Assembly (NCBI GenBank): GCA_910588165.1
Contig: CAJUOR010000002.1
Location: forward strand, 28,968 to 63,006
Length of the DNA stretch: 34,039 bases
Origin: an uncultured Thomasclavelia sp.
GTDB lineage: Bacteria; Bacillota_I; Bacilli_A; Erysipelotrichales; Coprobacillaceae
Direction: 5' to 3'
Positions within the stretch are counted from its first letter, which is position 1; each line of letters starts with the position of its first letter. Shown in pieces: positions 1 through 7,661 of the stretch. Under the pieces are notes generated by a model. That model made no database searches. It had not been told where the DNA came from and worked only from the letters and a program-made list of their open reading frames with translations. A program made the translations under genes and the position numbers.

Positions 1-2
1 TT

Positions 3-353
3 GACACAGACAATGATGGTAAACCGGACATCAATGTTGACACAGACAATGATGGTAAACCGGACATCAATGTTGATACAGATGATGATGGAAAACCTGA
101 CATCAACGTTGACACAGATAACGATGGTAAACCTGATGTCAATGTTGATACCGATAATGATGGTAAACCGAATATCAATATCGATACCGATAACGATGGA
201 AAAGCCGATATCAATGTCGATACCGATGGTGATGGCAAGGCTGATATCAATATTGATACCGATGGCGATGGCAAACCTAACCTAAATCTTGATATGGATA
301 ATGACGGTGTAGCAGACACCAATATTGATACGGACGGTGATGGTATTGCGGAC
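3..353 (+). repeat. 36-bp coding repeats, 10 units
   Basis: Tandem 36-bp units encode 12 residues each, with consensus DTDxDGKPDINx. Units differ mostly at third codon positions. The last two drift to DGVAD and DGIAD before the anchor tail, the same ending seen in the downstream paralogue. Confidence 0.9.
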
Positions 354-473
354 AAGAATATTCTTGATTTAAATACATCAGATGATGCAAATATTTTAGG
401 ATATGTTACTTCTATGGTCTTGTCATTTGGTATTATGCTACTTGTATTAAGAAAAAGATATAGATATATGTAA
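3..473 (+). CDS. 3' end of a DxDxDGxxD-repeat surface protein (partial)
   Basis: The reading frame is open from the first bases and ends in TAA, so the start lies outside the window. It encodes ten 12-residue units of the type DTDNDGKPDINV, then a tail with the hydrophobic stretch ILGYVTSMVLSFGIMLLVL and a basic end (RKRYRYM). DxDxDGxxD loops resemble calcium-binding EF-hand or thrombospondin-type-3 loops, so an extended, calcium-stabilised cell-surface stalk is likely. The tail looks like a membrane anchor but has no LPXTG motif. It is a close paralogue of the next protein (2318-6709), sharing repeat type, tail and even the terminator. Its N-terminal function cannot be seen. The long open frames in other phases here are by-products of the repeat. 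Confidence 0.85.
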   Translation, partial: DTDNDGKPDINVDTDNDGKPDINVDTDDDGKPDINVDTDNDGKPDVNVDTDNDGKPNINIDTDNDGKADINVDTDGDGKADINIDTDGDGKPNLNLDMDNDGVADTNIDTDGDGIADKNILDLNTSDDANILGYVTSMVLSFGIMLLVLRKRYRYM

Positions 474-496
474 AATGAGAAAATGAGTAAAAAAAG

Positions 497-530
497 GCAT
501 AACTTGCAGTCTTGTAGGTTATGCTTTTTT
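497..530 (+). terminator. Rho-independent terminator of first repeat protein
   Basis: Arms GCATAACTTGCA and TGTAGGTTATGC form a 12-bp stem with two G-U pairs and loop GTCT, followed by six T. The same hairpin recurs after the paralogue at 6752. Confidence 0.9.
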
Positions 531-724
531 ATGTTATATGAGAAATATTTGCGGGTTAACTAGAGGGTAGAAGTTACTTAAATATAGTGATAGAGTTATG
601 CGTATTTTACACCTCTAACTCTTGTTTGAAGTGTTTAAAAGATAGTTTCATAGTTAAAAATTGTCAGCATTATAAGGAAATAATTCCTTTTTAAAGAATA
701 ATTGATATTTTTGTGAAAAATCAA
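531..724 (+). other. Intergenic stretch before second repeat protein
   Basis: No coding frame of note. It contains a short AAGGAA/TTCCTT hairpin (674-689) followed by T residues. At its end is a 7-bp inverted repeat, AATTGAT (700-706) and ATCAATT (720-726), separated by 13 bases and overlapping the -35 box at 725; this could be an operator or part of a leader fold. Confidence 0.4.
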
Positions 725-753
725 TTGACGAAGGTAATGGATAGGGATATTAT
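725..753 (+). promoter_or_regulatory. Promoter of second repeat protein, now also upstream of the IS
   Basis: TTGACG (725-730), 17 bases, then TATTAT (748-753), about 50 bases before the ATG at 803. The ribosome site AAGGAGGA lies at 783-790. Because the IS sits just inside this gene, the promoter should now read straight into the transposase. Confidence 0.6.
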
Positions 754-802
754 TAGATTGTGAATAATCTTTTTTAGTAAATAAGGAGGAAACAGTTAAG
801 TT

Positions 803-837
803 ATGAAACCAAGCATAAAAAAGGGGATTATCTTAAC
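803..837 (+). pseudogene. Severed 5' end of the repeat-protein gene
   Basis: A strong ribosome site (AAGGAGGA) precedes ATG at 803, which encodes MKPSIKKGIILT, the charged start of a signal peptide. The IS begins at 838. Removing the IS and one copy of the AAC duplication joins this in frame to TCFSMLVGYATFSNTSA at 2347 onward, restoring a normal signal peptide of about 29 residues with a cleavage site after NTSA. In the present state, translation from this ATG runs in frame into orfA of the IS and would add 28 residues to it. Confidence 0.85.
835..837. repeat. 3-bp target site duplication (left copy)
   Basis: AAC directly left of the IS, matched by AAC at 2344-2346 directly right of it. Three bp is usual for the IS150 subgroup of IS3 elements. 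Confidence 0.75.
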
Positions 838-862
838 TGAAGTGCACCCCATAATTTGGACA
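838..862 (+). repeat. Left terminal inverted repeat
   Basis: Begins TGAAGTGCACCCC and ends TTGGACA. It matches the reverse complement of 2319-2343 at 21 of 25 positions. Confidence 0.85.
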
Positions 863-886
863 AAAATTATGGAGGTGCATTTTTAT

Positions 887-1408
887 ATGGCAAAATTAAC
901 AAGAGAACAGAAAATAGAAATATATGAAAAGAGAAAAAAAGGCATAAGTTTCTCAAAACTTTCAAAAGAATATAATATAAGAAAAGATAATATTCAATAT
1001 TTATGTAGACTCATTGATAGGCATGGTATAGATATTTTAAGAAAAGATAAGAATATTAAGTATTCGAAAACATTAAAAGAAGAAATAATTAATCAGGTGT
1101 TAATTCATCATCAGTCAAGAACATCTACTGCTATTCAATATGGATTATCAAGTGATGGACAACTTTTCAATTGGATTAAATCTTATCAAGAAAACAAATG
1201 TGTTATAATAGAGAAAAAACGAGGAAGGACGCCTATTATGAAAACACAATCAAAACAAGAAAAGAAATATGAAGATATGACAGCAGAAGAAAAAGTGAAA
1301 TATCTTGAAGAAAAGAATTTATATTTAGAAGCGGAGAATGAAGCACTAAAAAAATTGAGAGCCTTGGTTCTACAAAGGAACAAGCAACAACCAAAGAAAA
1401 AACGATAG
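887..1408 (+). CDS. IS3-family transposase OrfA (helix-turn-helix)
   Basis: Small basic DNA-binding subunit of the transposase, about 173 residues from the ATG at 887, which has its own ribosome site GGAGGTG at 871. The N-terminal part (KLTREQKIEIYEKRKKG onward) is a helix-turn-helix that recognises the element ends. The C-terminal part (KYLEEKNLYLEAENEALKK) is a leucine-zipper-like helix. The frame is also open upstream to the host gene's ATG at 803, so a fusion of 28 extra residues could be made. In this family OrfA alone binds the ends and limits transposition, while the frameshifted OrfAB protein is the active enzyme. Confidence 0.9.
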   Translation: MAKLTREQKIEIYEKRKKGISFSKLSKEYNIRKDNIQYLCRLIDRHGIDILRKDKNIKYSKTLKEEIINQVLIHHQSRTSTAIQYGLSSDGQLFNWIKSYQENKCVIIEKKRGRTPIMKTQSKQEKKYEDMTAEEKVKYLEEKNLYLEAENEALKKLRALVLQRNKQQPKKKR

Positions 1409-2292
1409 TTATATTAGAACTAAGGCAGAAATATCCTTTAAGAATTTTACTTAAAGTATTAGAACTATCAAAATCAACTTATTATTATACGGTTTCTAAA
1501 ATAGATAAAGATATGAAAAATGATGATGTAATGAATACGATTATTGATATCTATTATCAACATAAAGAACGTTATGGATATCGCAGAATCACTTTAGAAC
1601 TACACAATAGAGGATTTAAGATTAATCACAAAAAAGTAAAACGATTAATGAGCAGAATGGGATTATATGGGATTACTCCAAAAGCAAAATATAAATCATA
1701 TAAAGGAGATATGAATGGCATCGTTAAGAATCAATTATTAAATAAAGCAGTTGACGAAAAAAATCATAGAACATATTATAAAAGAAATTTTAAGACAAGT
1801 AGATGTAATGAGAAATGGACAACAGATGTATCTGAATTTCAAATAGCAGCTGGAAAATTATATTTATCACCAATATTAGATATGCATAATCGAGAAATCG
1901 TTTCATATTCTATATCTAAAACGCCAAATTATGAGCAAACAAAAAAGATGCTTATGAAAGCATTTGATAAGTATCATGAATTAAAGGGACTTATCTTTCA
2001 TTCTGATCAAGGATGGCAATATCAGATGAGTGCATATCATATAGAATTAAATGAAAAAGAAATTATACAATCTATGTCAAGAAAAGGGAACTGTTACGAT
2101 AATTCGCCAATGGAAAACTTTTTTGGAATTATGAAACGAGAAATGTTTTATGGACATGAATATGAGTTTCAAACATTAGAAGAATTAGAGATTGCGATGA
2201 AAGAATATATTGAGTATTATAATACTCAAAGAATTACAAGTATATTAAAAGGACTGACTCCTATTCAATATAGAAATCAATCCTTAGCTTAG
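1342..2292 (+). CDS. IS3-family transposase OrfB (DDE integrase core), made by frameshift
   Basis: Catalytic part of the transposase. The frame opens after a TGA at 1339 and has no start with a good ribosome site until ATG at 1513. The conserved OrfB beginning (ELRQKYPLRILLKVLELSKS) lies upstream of that ATG, so the protein is best read as OrfAB, joined to OrfA by a -1 shift near 1348-1354. The rve/DDE core shows the first D in TTDVSEFQ, the second in FHSDQGWQYQ and the E in NSPMENFFGIMKREM. The HTH_21-like stretch HKERYGYRRITLELHNRGF is typical of the family. Stop is TAG. Confidence 0.9.
   Translation, partial: STKKIESLGSTKEQATTKEKTIVILELRQKYPLRILLKVLELSKSTYYYTVSKIDKDMKNDDVMNTIIDIYYQHKERYGYRRITLELHNRGFKINHKKVKRLMSRMGLYGITPKAKYKSYKGDMNGIVKNQLLNKAVDEKNHRTYYKRNFKTSRCNEKWTTDVSEFQIAAGKLYLSPILDMHNREIVSYSISKTPNYEQTKKMLMKAFDKYHELKGLIFHSDQGWQYQMSAYHIELNEKEIIQSMSRKGNCYDNSPMENFFGIMKREMFYGHEYEFQTLEELEIAMKEYIEYYNTQRITSILKGLTPIQYRNQSLA
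1348..1354 (+). promoter_or_regulatory. Programmed -1 frameshift site (A7)
   Basis: Seven A residues lie in orfA as CTA-AAA-AAA, that is A_AAA_AAA, the standard slippery heptamer of IS3 elements. Slipping -1 here continues as IESLGSTKEQATTKEK and then into the orfB frame with no stop in between. Confidence 0.8.
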
Positions 2293-2317
2293 ATTGTATT
2301 AACGCTTAGTTTTTACA

Positions 2318-5300
2318 GTGTCCAATTTTTTGGGTTCACTTCAAACTACTTGTTTTTCAATGTTGGTAGGTTATGCCACATTTTCAAATACGAGTGCATT
2401 AGAAGATGATTCTCCAATAGAAGCTCAATCGGAAATAGATGAGATAAGTGACTTAGACTCAAATGTAACGATTGGTGGACTGACTTTTTTGGCAGAAGAC
2501 GGACAGCCCTTAGTCCAAGGTGTTGACTATGAAGAAATCAGTGAAAGCATTAAATATCTCAATGCCTCAGGAAGTCTTACAGGACCTATTACCAATAAGA
2601 TGATTGGTATTAAAACGTCACGTTCGATTACAGTGTCCGGTAATTCAACGACATATGGCATTCGTATCATGCCCGGTACAAAAGGAAATTTAACCTTAGA
2701 TGGTGTAACAATTACGGCACCATTACCAATTGATGTGGCAACGAACTTGACAGGTACAGCTACAGGAAGTACAGCAACAAAAGGAACAGATATTATCAAT
2801 CGTACGACGCTTTATTTGACTTTAGCTGACGGTAGTAAGAATACCTTAACGGCAAATCAGTCATATAGTTTTGCGGGGATTCACTGTGGTGAAGGTTCAG
2901 AATTAGTCATTGATGATTCAATTCACAACCTAACAAATGATGGTAGAGAAATAGTACCTCTACAAGGAAGAATTCCATTTGATTGTACATTATCTGATAA
3001 TGCGACAACATTAAAGGAACATGATCCGGCTTGGATGATGGATAGTCAAAATCCGGGAACATTAACTGTCAAAGGTGGAACATTTGCTGCCGGAATTGGC
3101 GGAGAAAACGGTGAAGAAAGCGGTAAGATGACGATTAATGGTGGTATTATCAACGCTTCTACTTGGGCATCAGGCGATGGTATCGCATCAGCCGGTACCG
3201 GTATTGGCGGAGGCTGTAACGGTGGTGTTGGTTATGCCAGCGAAGACAGCGGCTTAACATTTAATGGTGGACAAATTAACGCAGTCGGCAGTTATCATGG
3301 TGCTGCTATTGGGGCAGGTTATGGTAATAGTACAGCAACTAAAAATACGAATGTCAGAGGAGCAATCCTAATCAATAAGCATAGAGGAGATCGAAGTGGG
3401 TGTGCCGGTACACCGATTCCGGGCGATATTACAGTCAATGGTGGATATATTGAAGCCAAAGGCGGTGCCCACGGAAATGCGGTTGGTGGTGCTTGTGTAA
3501 GCTCTACAAATGCGGGACATTTTATTACAGTTAACGGAGGTACATTAAAACCTACTTCACAGAAAACAACAACATCTTACAATATCGGAGCGTATGGCGG
3601 AAACGTTATTGTAACAGGTGGATCTTTCCCAATTGAAGCACAAGGCAGCGGTGGTTACGATGGCTTAAGCTTTGAAGGTAGTGGTGTTTATGCTGCCGAT
3701 GGTAAGACAAAACTGATGATGGTTAAAATTGACTTATCAAGTTACGAAGGGTTAGAAGCCGGCGACAAATTATATAGTTATAATGTAATGATCGACGGAA
3801 AACCATTATCATCTGAGTATGGTTTGGCTAATCGTGTTGATACAGATAAGCAGTTATACTTCTGGATTCCGGCATCAGCTAAAGGACAGGAAGTATCTAT
3901 TGCCAATGTAAAACTTATGAATAAAGACGGTGATATTGTCGATACAGAATATCCATTTACATTGCCTGATGCAGGTAACGGTTCTGGTGGTAACGTCACA
4001 AAGAGATACGTTTTATTTGAAGTAGATACTGACAAATTCTCAGATGAGCTAAAGAAATTGATTAACAAACGTTATGATGGTTTAGCTTTCGATTATGATT
4101 TATTGAAAGATGAAATTGTAAAACAAGAAATTGTTGTTCCTCAGCCAAAAGATGAGGTTATTGATAAAATTGATGAGTTGGATATTAACTCTGTTCGTGT
4201 AAGTGATAAAGACGGTAAACCTGTTACTGACGTAAGTAGTAAAGATGAGTTCAGTAAAACAGGAAACTACAATATCACAGTTAACTACAATGAGTTTAGT
4301 AAAGATGCGAACTTCTCTAAAACATTCTGGGGACATCAAACAGTTTTAAGTTCAACGATTACTTCTGCTGATTCTTATATTTTTAACGCAGACTATGATG
4401 TGACTTATTATACGGATAGTGAAGGTAAAAAGCAGGTTGACAAGATGAATTTACGTGCTTCTGTTCGTCCAAAAGATGGAGAAGCACTAACCTGTGAAGC
4501 ACCTGAAGGCTATGTTCAATTTTATATCAATGGTGTAAAAGTCGGTGCTCCGCAAGCCTTAACCAAGGTAACATCAAGAGCAACTGAAGATAGCAATGGT
4601 TATCAGTATAGTAATGCAAGTGTAGAATTACAATTCCAAGGTAATGACCAATATCCGAAAGTTCCGGATATGACAGTGTACGATGAGGATACTGAAGATC
4701 CATTTGTTGTTACAGCTCGTTATTATGATGGAACAAATTATACAGATGCTAAAGGTAGAGTAACGGCTGTAGATGAAGAAGATCAAGAACCAGAAAACTT
4801 CCCATATGTAACACCTCCTATTACAGTTGTTACACCAAAGGATCCAAACGAACTTGAACCAGATGAAGAATTAGATGGCGATTATCGTAAACCGGATCGT
4901 GTAGAACTTGAAGAAAAAGAAGATGGCGATACAATTTTGCATAGTTATGTCAAAGATGCTTTAAATGCTTATGTTGAAGATGGAATGACTAAGGAAAAAT
5001 CTGAATTAATTGATATGATGAATAGTCGCTATGGATTTGCGAATTCAAACAATACAGTTGTTCAGATTGGTGATAAAGCTTTAACAATCAGTGATATTAA
5101 GATAACTGATGAAGATGGAAATGAAACAGATGTGATTGACTTATCTTCCGAAAATAATTATGTGATTGAAACAACAGTTGAAGATGCTAATGGTAATAAA
5201 ACAACTATTCATCTAAATTATGCTATCCATGATTTAGGAAAAGATGGTCCGATTATTGAAGATGTTGACACAGATGGTGATGGCTTCCCTGATATTAACA

Positions 5301-6709
5301 TCGATACCGACGGTGATGGTAAGCCTGATATTAATGTCGATACAGATGGTGACGGCAAACCTGATGTGAATATTGATACCGATGATGATGGACAACCTGA
5401 CGTCAATATCGTTGATAAAGACGGTGATGGCAAACCGGATAGTGTCGATGAAAAGGATACTGACCCTGATGTGAATATTGATACCGATGGTGATGGACAA
5501 CCTGATATTAACATCGATACCGATGGCGATGGACAACCTGATATTGATATCGATACAGATGGCGATGGCAAACCTGATGTGAATATCGATACAGATGATG
5601 ATGGCAAACCTGATGTCAACATTGACACAGATGACGATGGTAAACCTGATATTAACATCGATACCGATGGTGACAATAAACCCGATATTGATATTGTCGA
5701 CAAAGACGGTGATGGTAAGCCTGATGATCTTGATGATTTAACAAAGGAAGAAATCAAAGATTTAGAACCTGATATTAACATTGACAGTGATGGCGATGGT
5801 AAACCTGATGTGAATGTCGATACAGACGGTGATGGCAAACCTGATGTGAATATTGATACTGATGGCGATGGTAAACCTGATATCAATATTGTGGATAAAG
5901 ATAAAGATGGACAACCGGACAATATCGATCCGAAAGATCCAAATCAAGATACAAAACCTGATGTGAATATTGACACTGATGGTGATGGTAAGCCTGATAT
6001 TAACATCGATATCGATGGTGATGGCAAACCGGATATTGATATTGATACAGATGATGATGGTAAACCGGACATCAACATCGATACAGATGACGATGGAAAA
6101 CCGGACATTAACATCGATACTAATGATGATGGTAAACCAGATGTCGATATTGTCGATAAAGACGGCGATGGCAAACCTGATGACCTTGATGATTTAACCA
6201 AAGAGGAAATCAAAGATTTAGAGCCTAACGTGAATGTCGACACCGATGGTGACGGAAAACCTGATATCAATGTTGATACAGATAAAGACGGTAAACCTGA
6301 TATCAATATCGACACCGATGGTGACGGAAAACCTGATATTAACATTGATACAGATAAAGATGGTAAACCGAATATTGATATCGACACCGATGGCGATGGT
6401 AAACCTGATGTCAACCTTGATACAGATGGCGATGGTAAAGCCGATATCAACATCGATACCGATGGTGATGGCAAGCCTGATGTGAATATTGATACAGATG
6501 ATGATGGCAAAGCTGACATCAATCTTGATACCGATGGTGACGGTAAAGCTGATGCCAATATTGATACCGATGGTGATGGTATTGCGGATACAAATCTTCT
6601 TGATGTAGTTACCGCAGACAATGTAAATCTCATGAGTTATGTCATGATGATGTTGTTGTCAGGTGCTACAATGTTGATAACTTTAAGAAAAAAATATATC
6701 CGTCTATAA
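2318..6709 (+). CDS. Large DxDxDGxxD-repeat surface protein, 5' end replaced by IS sequence
   Basis: Tandem paralogue of the gene at 3-473. The frame continues the host gene after the IS; the only upstream in-frame start is GTG 2318, donated by the IS right end and lacking a clear ribosome site, so expression is doubtful. As read, residues 1-27 keep the signal-peptide core and cleavage site but lose the basic start. Residues about 50-480 are glycine-rich and repetitive (TVKGGTFAAGIGG, TVNGGYIEAKGG), as in a right-handed beta-helix. About 570-980 look like Ig-like or adhesin-type domains. About 984-1424 hold some 32 calcium-loop repeats. The tail LMSYVMMMLLSGATMLITL plus RKKYIRL is an anchor without LPXTG. 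Likely a wall or surface adhesin; ligand unknown. Intact before the insertion. Confidence 0.8.
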   Translation: MSNFLGSLQTTCFSMLVGYATFSNTSALEDDSPIEAQSEIDEISDLDSNVTIGGLTFLAEDGQPLVQGVDYEEISESIKYLNASGSLTGPITNKMIGIKTSRSITVSGNSTTYGIRIMPGTKGNLTLDGVTITAPLPIDVATNLTGTATGSTATKGTDIINRTTLYLTLADGSKNTLTANQSYSFAGIHCGEGSELVIDDSIHNLTNDGREIVPLQGRIPFDCTLSDNATTLKEHDPAWMMDSQNPGTLTVKGGTFAAGIGGENGEESGKMTINGGIINASTWASGDGIASAGTGIGGGCNGGVGYASEDSGLTFNGGQINAVGSYHGAAIGAGYGNSTATKNTNVRGAILINKHRGDRSGCAGTPIPGDITVNGGYIEAKGGAHGNAVGGACVSSTNAGHFITVNGGTLKPTSQKTTTSYNIGAYGGNVIVTGGSFPIEAQGSGGYDGLSFEGSGVYAADGKTKLMMVKIDLSSYEGLEAGDKLYSYNVMIDGKPLSSEYGLANRVDTDKQLYFWIPASAKGQEVSIANVKLMNKDGDIVDTEYPFTLPDAGNGSGGNVTKRYVLFEVDTDKFSDELKKLINKRYDGLAFDYDLLKDEIVKQEIVVPQPKDEVIDKIDELDINSVRVSDKDGKPVTDVSSKDEFSKTGNYNITVNYNEFSKDANFSKTFWGHQTVLSSTITSADSYIFNADYDVTYYTDSEGKKQVDKMNLRASVRPKDGEALTCEAPEGYVQFYINGVKVGAPQALTKVTSRATEDSNGYQYSNASVELQFQGNDQYPKVPDMTVYDEDTEDPFVVTARYYDGTNYTDAKGRVTAVDEEDQEPENFPYVTPPITVVTPKDPNELEPDEELDGDYRKPDRVELEEKEDGDTILHSYVKDALNAYVEDGMTKEKSELIDMMNSRYGFANSNNTVVQIGDKALTISDIKITDEDGNETDVIDLSSENNYVIETTVEDANGNKTTIHLNYAIHDLGKDGPIIEDVDTDGDGFPDINIDTDGDGKPDINVDTDGDGKPDVNIDTDDDGQPDVNIVDKDGDGKPDSVDEKDTDPDVNIDTDGDGQPDINIDTDGDGQPDIDIDTDGDGKPDVNIDTDDDGKPDVNIDTDDDGKPDINIDTDGDNKPDIDIVDKDGDGKPDDLDDLTKEEIKDLEPDINIDSDGDGKPDVNVDTDGDGKPDVNIDTDGDGKPDINIVDKDKDGQPDNIDPKDPNQDTKPDVNIDTDGDGKPDINIDIDGDGKPDIDIDTDDDGKPDINIDTDDDGKPDINIDTNDDGKPDVDIVDKDGDGKPDDLDDLTKEEIKDLEPNVNVDTDGDGKPDINVDTDKDGKPDINIDTDGDGKPDINIDTDKDGKPNIDIDTDGDGKPDVNLDTDGDGKADINIDTDGDGKPDVNIDTDDDGKADINLDTDGDGKADANIDTDGDGIADTNLLDVVTADNVNLMSYVMMMLLSGATMLITLRKKYIRL
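2319..2343 (-). repeat. Right terminal inverted repeat
   Basis: Reads on the minus strand as TGAAGTGAACCC... ending TTGGACA. It contributes the GTG at 2318 and five following codons to the displaced host frame. Confidence 0.85.
2344..2346. repeat. 3-bp target site duplication (right copy)
   Basis: AAC, matching 835-837. Deleting 838-2346 or 835-2343 restores the signal-peptide frame. Confidence 0.75.
5267..6589 (+). repeat. 36-bp coding repeat array, about 32 DxDxDGxxD units
   Basis: Consensus unit DTDGDGKPDINI, 12 residues. The array is broken by spacers: one after DSVDEKDTDP, one after NIDPKDPNQDTKP, and a 25-residue spacer present twice (5696-5770 and 6152-6226) with identical protein sequence. 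Long open frames on the minus strand through this array are repeat artefacts. Confidence 0.92.
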
Positions 6710-6751
6710 AATGATGAGTATTGTTTAAATGCTTTAATTCTATAAAAATGA

Positions 6752-6786
6752 GCATAACTTACAGTTTTGTAGGTTATGCTTTTTTG
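6752..6786 (+). terminator. Terminator of second repeat protein
   Basis: Arms GCATAACTTACA and TGTAGGTTATGC around loop GTTT, then T6. Nearly identical to the hairpin at 497. Confidence 0.9.
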
Positions 6787-6846
6787 TATGATAGATTTGT
6801 GATGTGAATACATAGATTTAGTTGGGGGCTTATTAAAATGGGATAA

Positions 6847-6875
6847 AATAAAAATACCTGCTGATAAATGCAGGT
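6847..6875 (-). terminator. Terminator of the Crp/Fnr-like gene
   Basis: Arms ACCTGC (6856-6861) and GCAGGT (6870-6875), followed on the minus strand by a T-rich stretch. Confidence 0.65.
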
Positions 6876-6901
6876 AGAAAGATTGTTATAATGGGACTTT
6901 A

Positions 6902-7555
6902 TTAAAGTTGGCTTTCCACATATATGGTGAGGGCATCTCTATCTAAAATCGAAATTGCCTTATATTTGAGAGCGATTAGTCCTTCATCTTGAAATTCGTT
7001 TAATAGTCTTGTAACGGTTACTCATTGGAGGTTAGCACATTCAGCGACCTCTTGATGAGTGTAGAATAAAGTGGTGTGATTAGCGGCAATCTCAGGTCCT
7101 GGCTCTTCGGTCATCCACAATAAAAAATCGGCAATACGAGCCTTAGCATCTAAAAAACATAAACGTCTTACTTGGTGAGAAAGGTTTTTAGATGTTTTAG
7201 CTAGAAGGAAAAAGACAGTTGTCAATAATTGCGGAGATTGTGCTAGGTAAGGTAAAAGAGCTTCGTAATCACAAGCAACTAGTTCAACTTGGGTAATGGC
7301 TTCGATTGATGTCAAACGTTGGGAGTGGCTGAAGAAAGAAGATTCACCGAAAATGCGCCCTCTGTCTACGATTTCAATGGTTAATTCGTGTCCATGGCGA
7401 TTGAGTAAATAAACACGGACTTTACCTTTTTTGATAAAGTAAAAATCTTTAGCGTAATCGCCTTGAAAATAAATTTGTTCCTTCTCCTTAAAGCGTAATA
7501 ATATACCGGCTTTTTCAAAGTAAGGAAATAATGAATCTGAAATGTAATCACGCAT
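6902..7555 (-). pseudogene. Crp/Fnr-family regulator interrupted by in-frame TGA
   Basis: Cyclic-nucleotide-binding-fold transcription regulator, 217 residues if the TGA is bridged, the usual family length. Starts at ATG 7555 with AAAGGAG upstream. Residues about 15-120 are the beta-roll effector domain (FKEKEQIYFQGDYAKDFYFI, GRIFGESSFF), with no cysteine cluster for an FeS centre. The HTH begins at THQEVAECANLQ; the next codon is TGA (7022-7024), then VTVTRLLNEFQDEGLIALKY continues in the same frame to TAA at 6902. By alignment with the family the missing residue should be the recognition-helix arginine, one base from CGA. A truncated 177-residue product could not bind DNA normally. Divergent from the YitT gene, with a palindromic site between. 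Could be a recent nonsense mutation, a sequence error or readthrough. Confidence 0.8.
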
Positions 7556-7592
7556 CGATATTCTCCTTTAAAAGTTATTTTTTCTATTCAAT

Positions 7593-7608
7593 TGTAACAT
7601 AGATTACA
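7593..7608. promoter_or_regulatory. TGTAA-N6-TTACA palindrome, candidate Crp/Fnr operator
   Basis: Perfect 5-bp arms with 6-bp spacing (TGTAACATAGATTACA), the geometry of CRP-type sites (TGTGA-N6-TCACA). It lies in the 106-bp gap between the regulator and the divergent YitT gene and overlaps a TACAAT -10-like hexamer on the minus strand. Probably autoregulatory; inferred from position and symmetry. Confidence 0.5.
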
Positions 7609-7661
7609 TTTTATATCATGTTTTTTCTTTATAATTGGTACTATAAAGAGGAGGAAGGAAT

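Larger units (their letters stand above)
838..2343 (+). mobile_element. Complete IS3-family (IS150-like) insertion sequence, 1506 bp
   Basis: Bounded by imperfect inverted repeats of about 25 bp (21 matches) starting TGAAGTG, and by AAC duplications. It carries two overlapping frames, orfA and orfB, in the -1 arrangement typical of IS3 elements, with an A7 slippery run at 1348-1354. All parts look intact, so it may still be active. It is visibly more A+T-rich than the host gene around it. It interrupts the signal-peptide codons of the second repeat protein. Confidence 0.93.

Noticed and set aside
3..353. 36-bp repeats as a possible CRISPR array
   Set aside because: Units are contiguous, without unique spacers, and are read in frame as a protein with silent-site variation.
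5218..6633. Long open frames on the minus strand and in other plus frames through the repeat array
   Set aside because: They arise from the 36-bp periodicity, encode monotonous Ser/Pro/Gly or Ile/Met strings, and lack ribosome sites.
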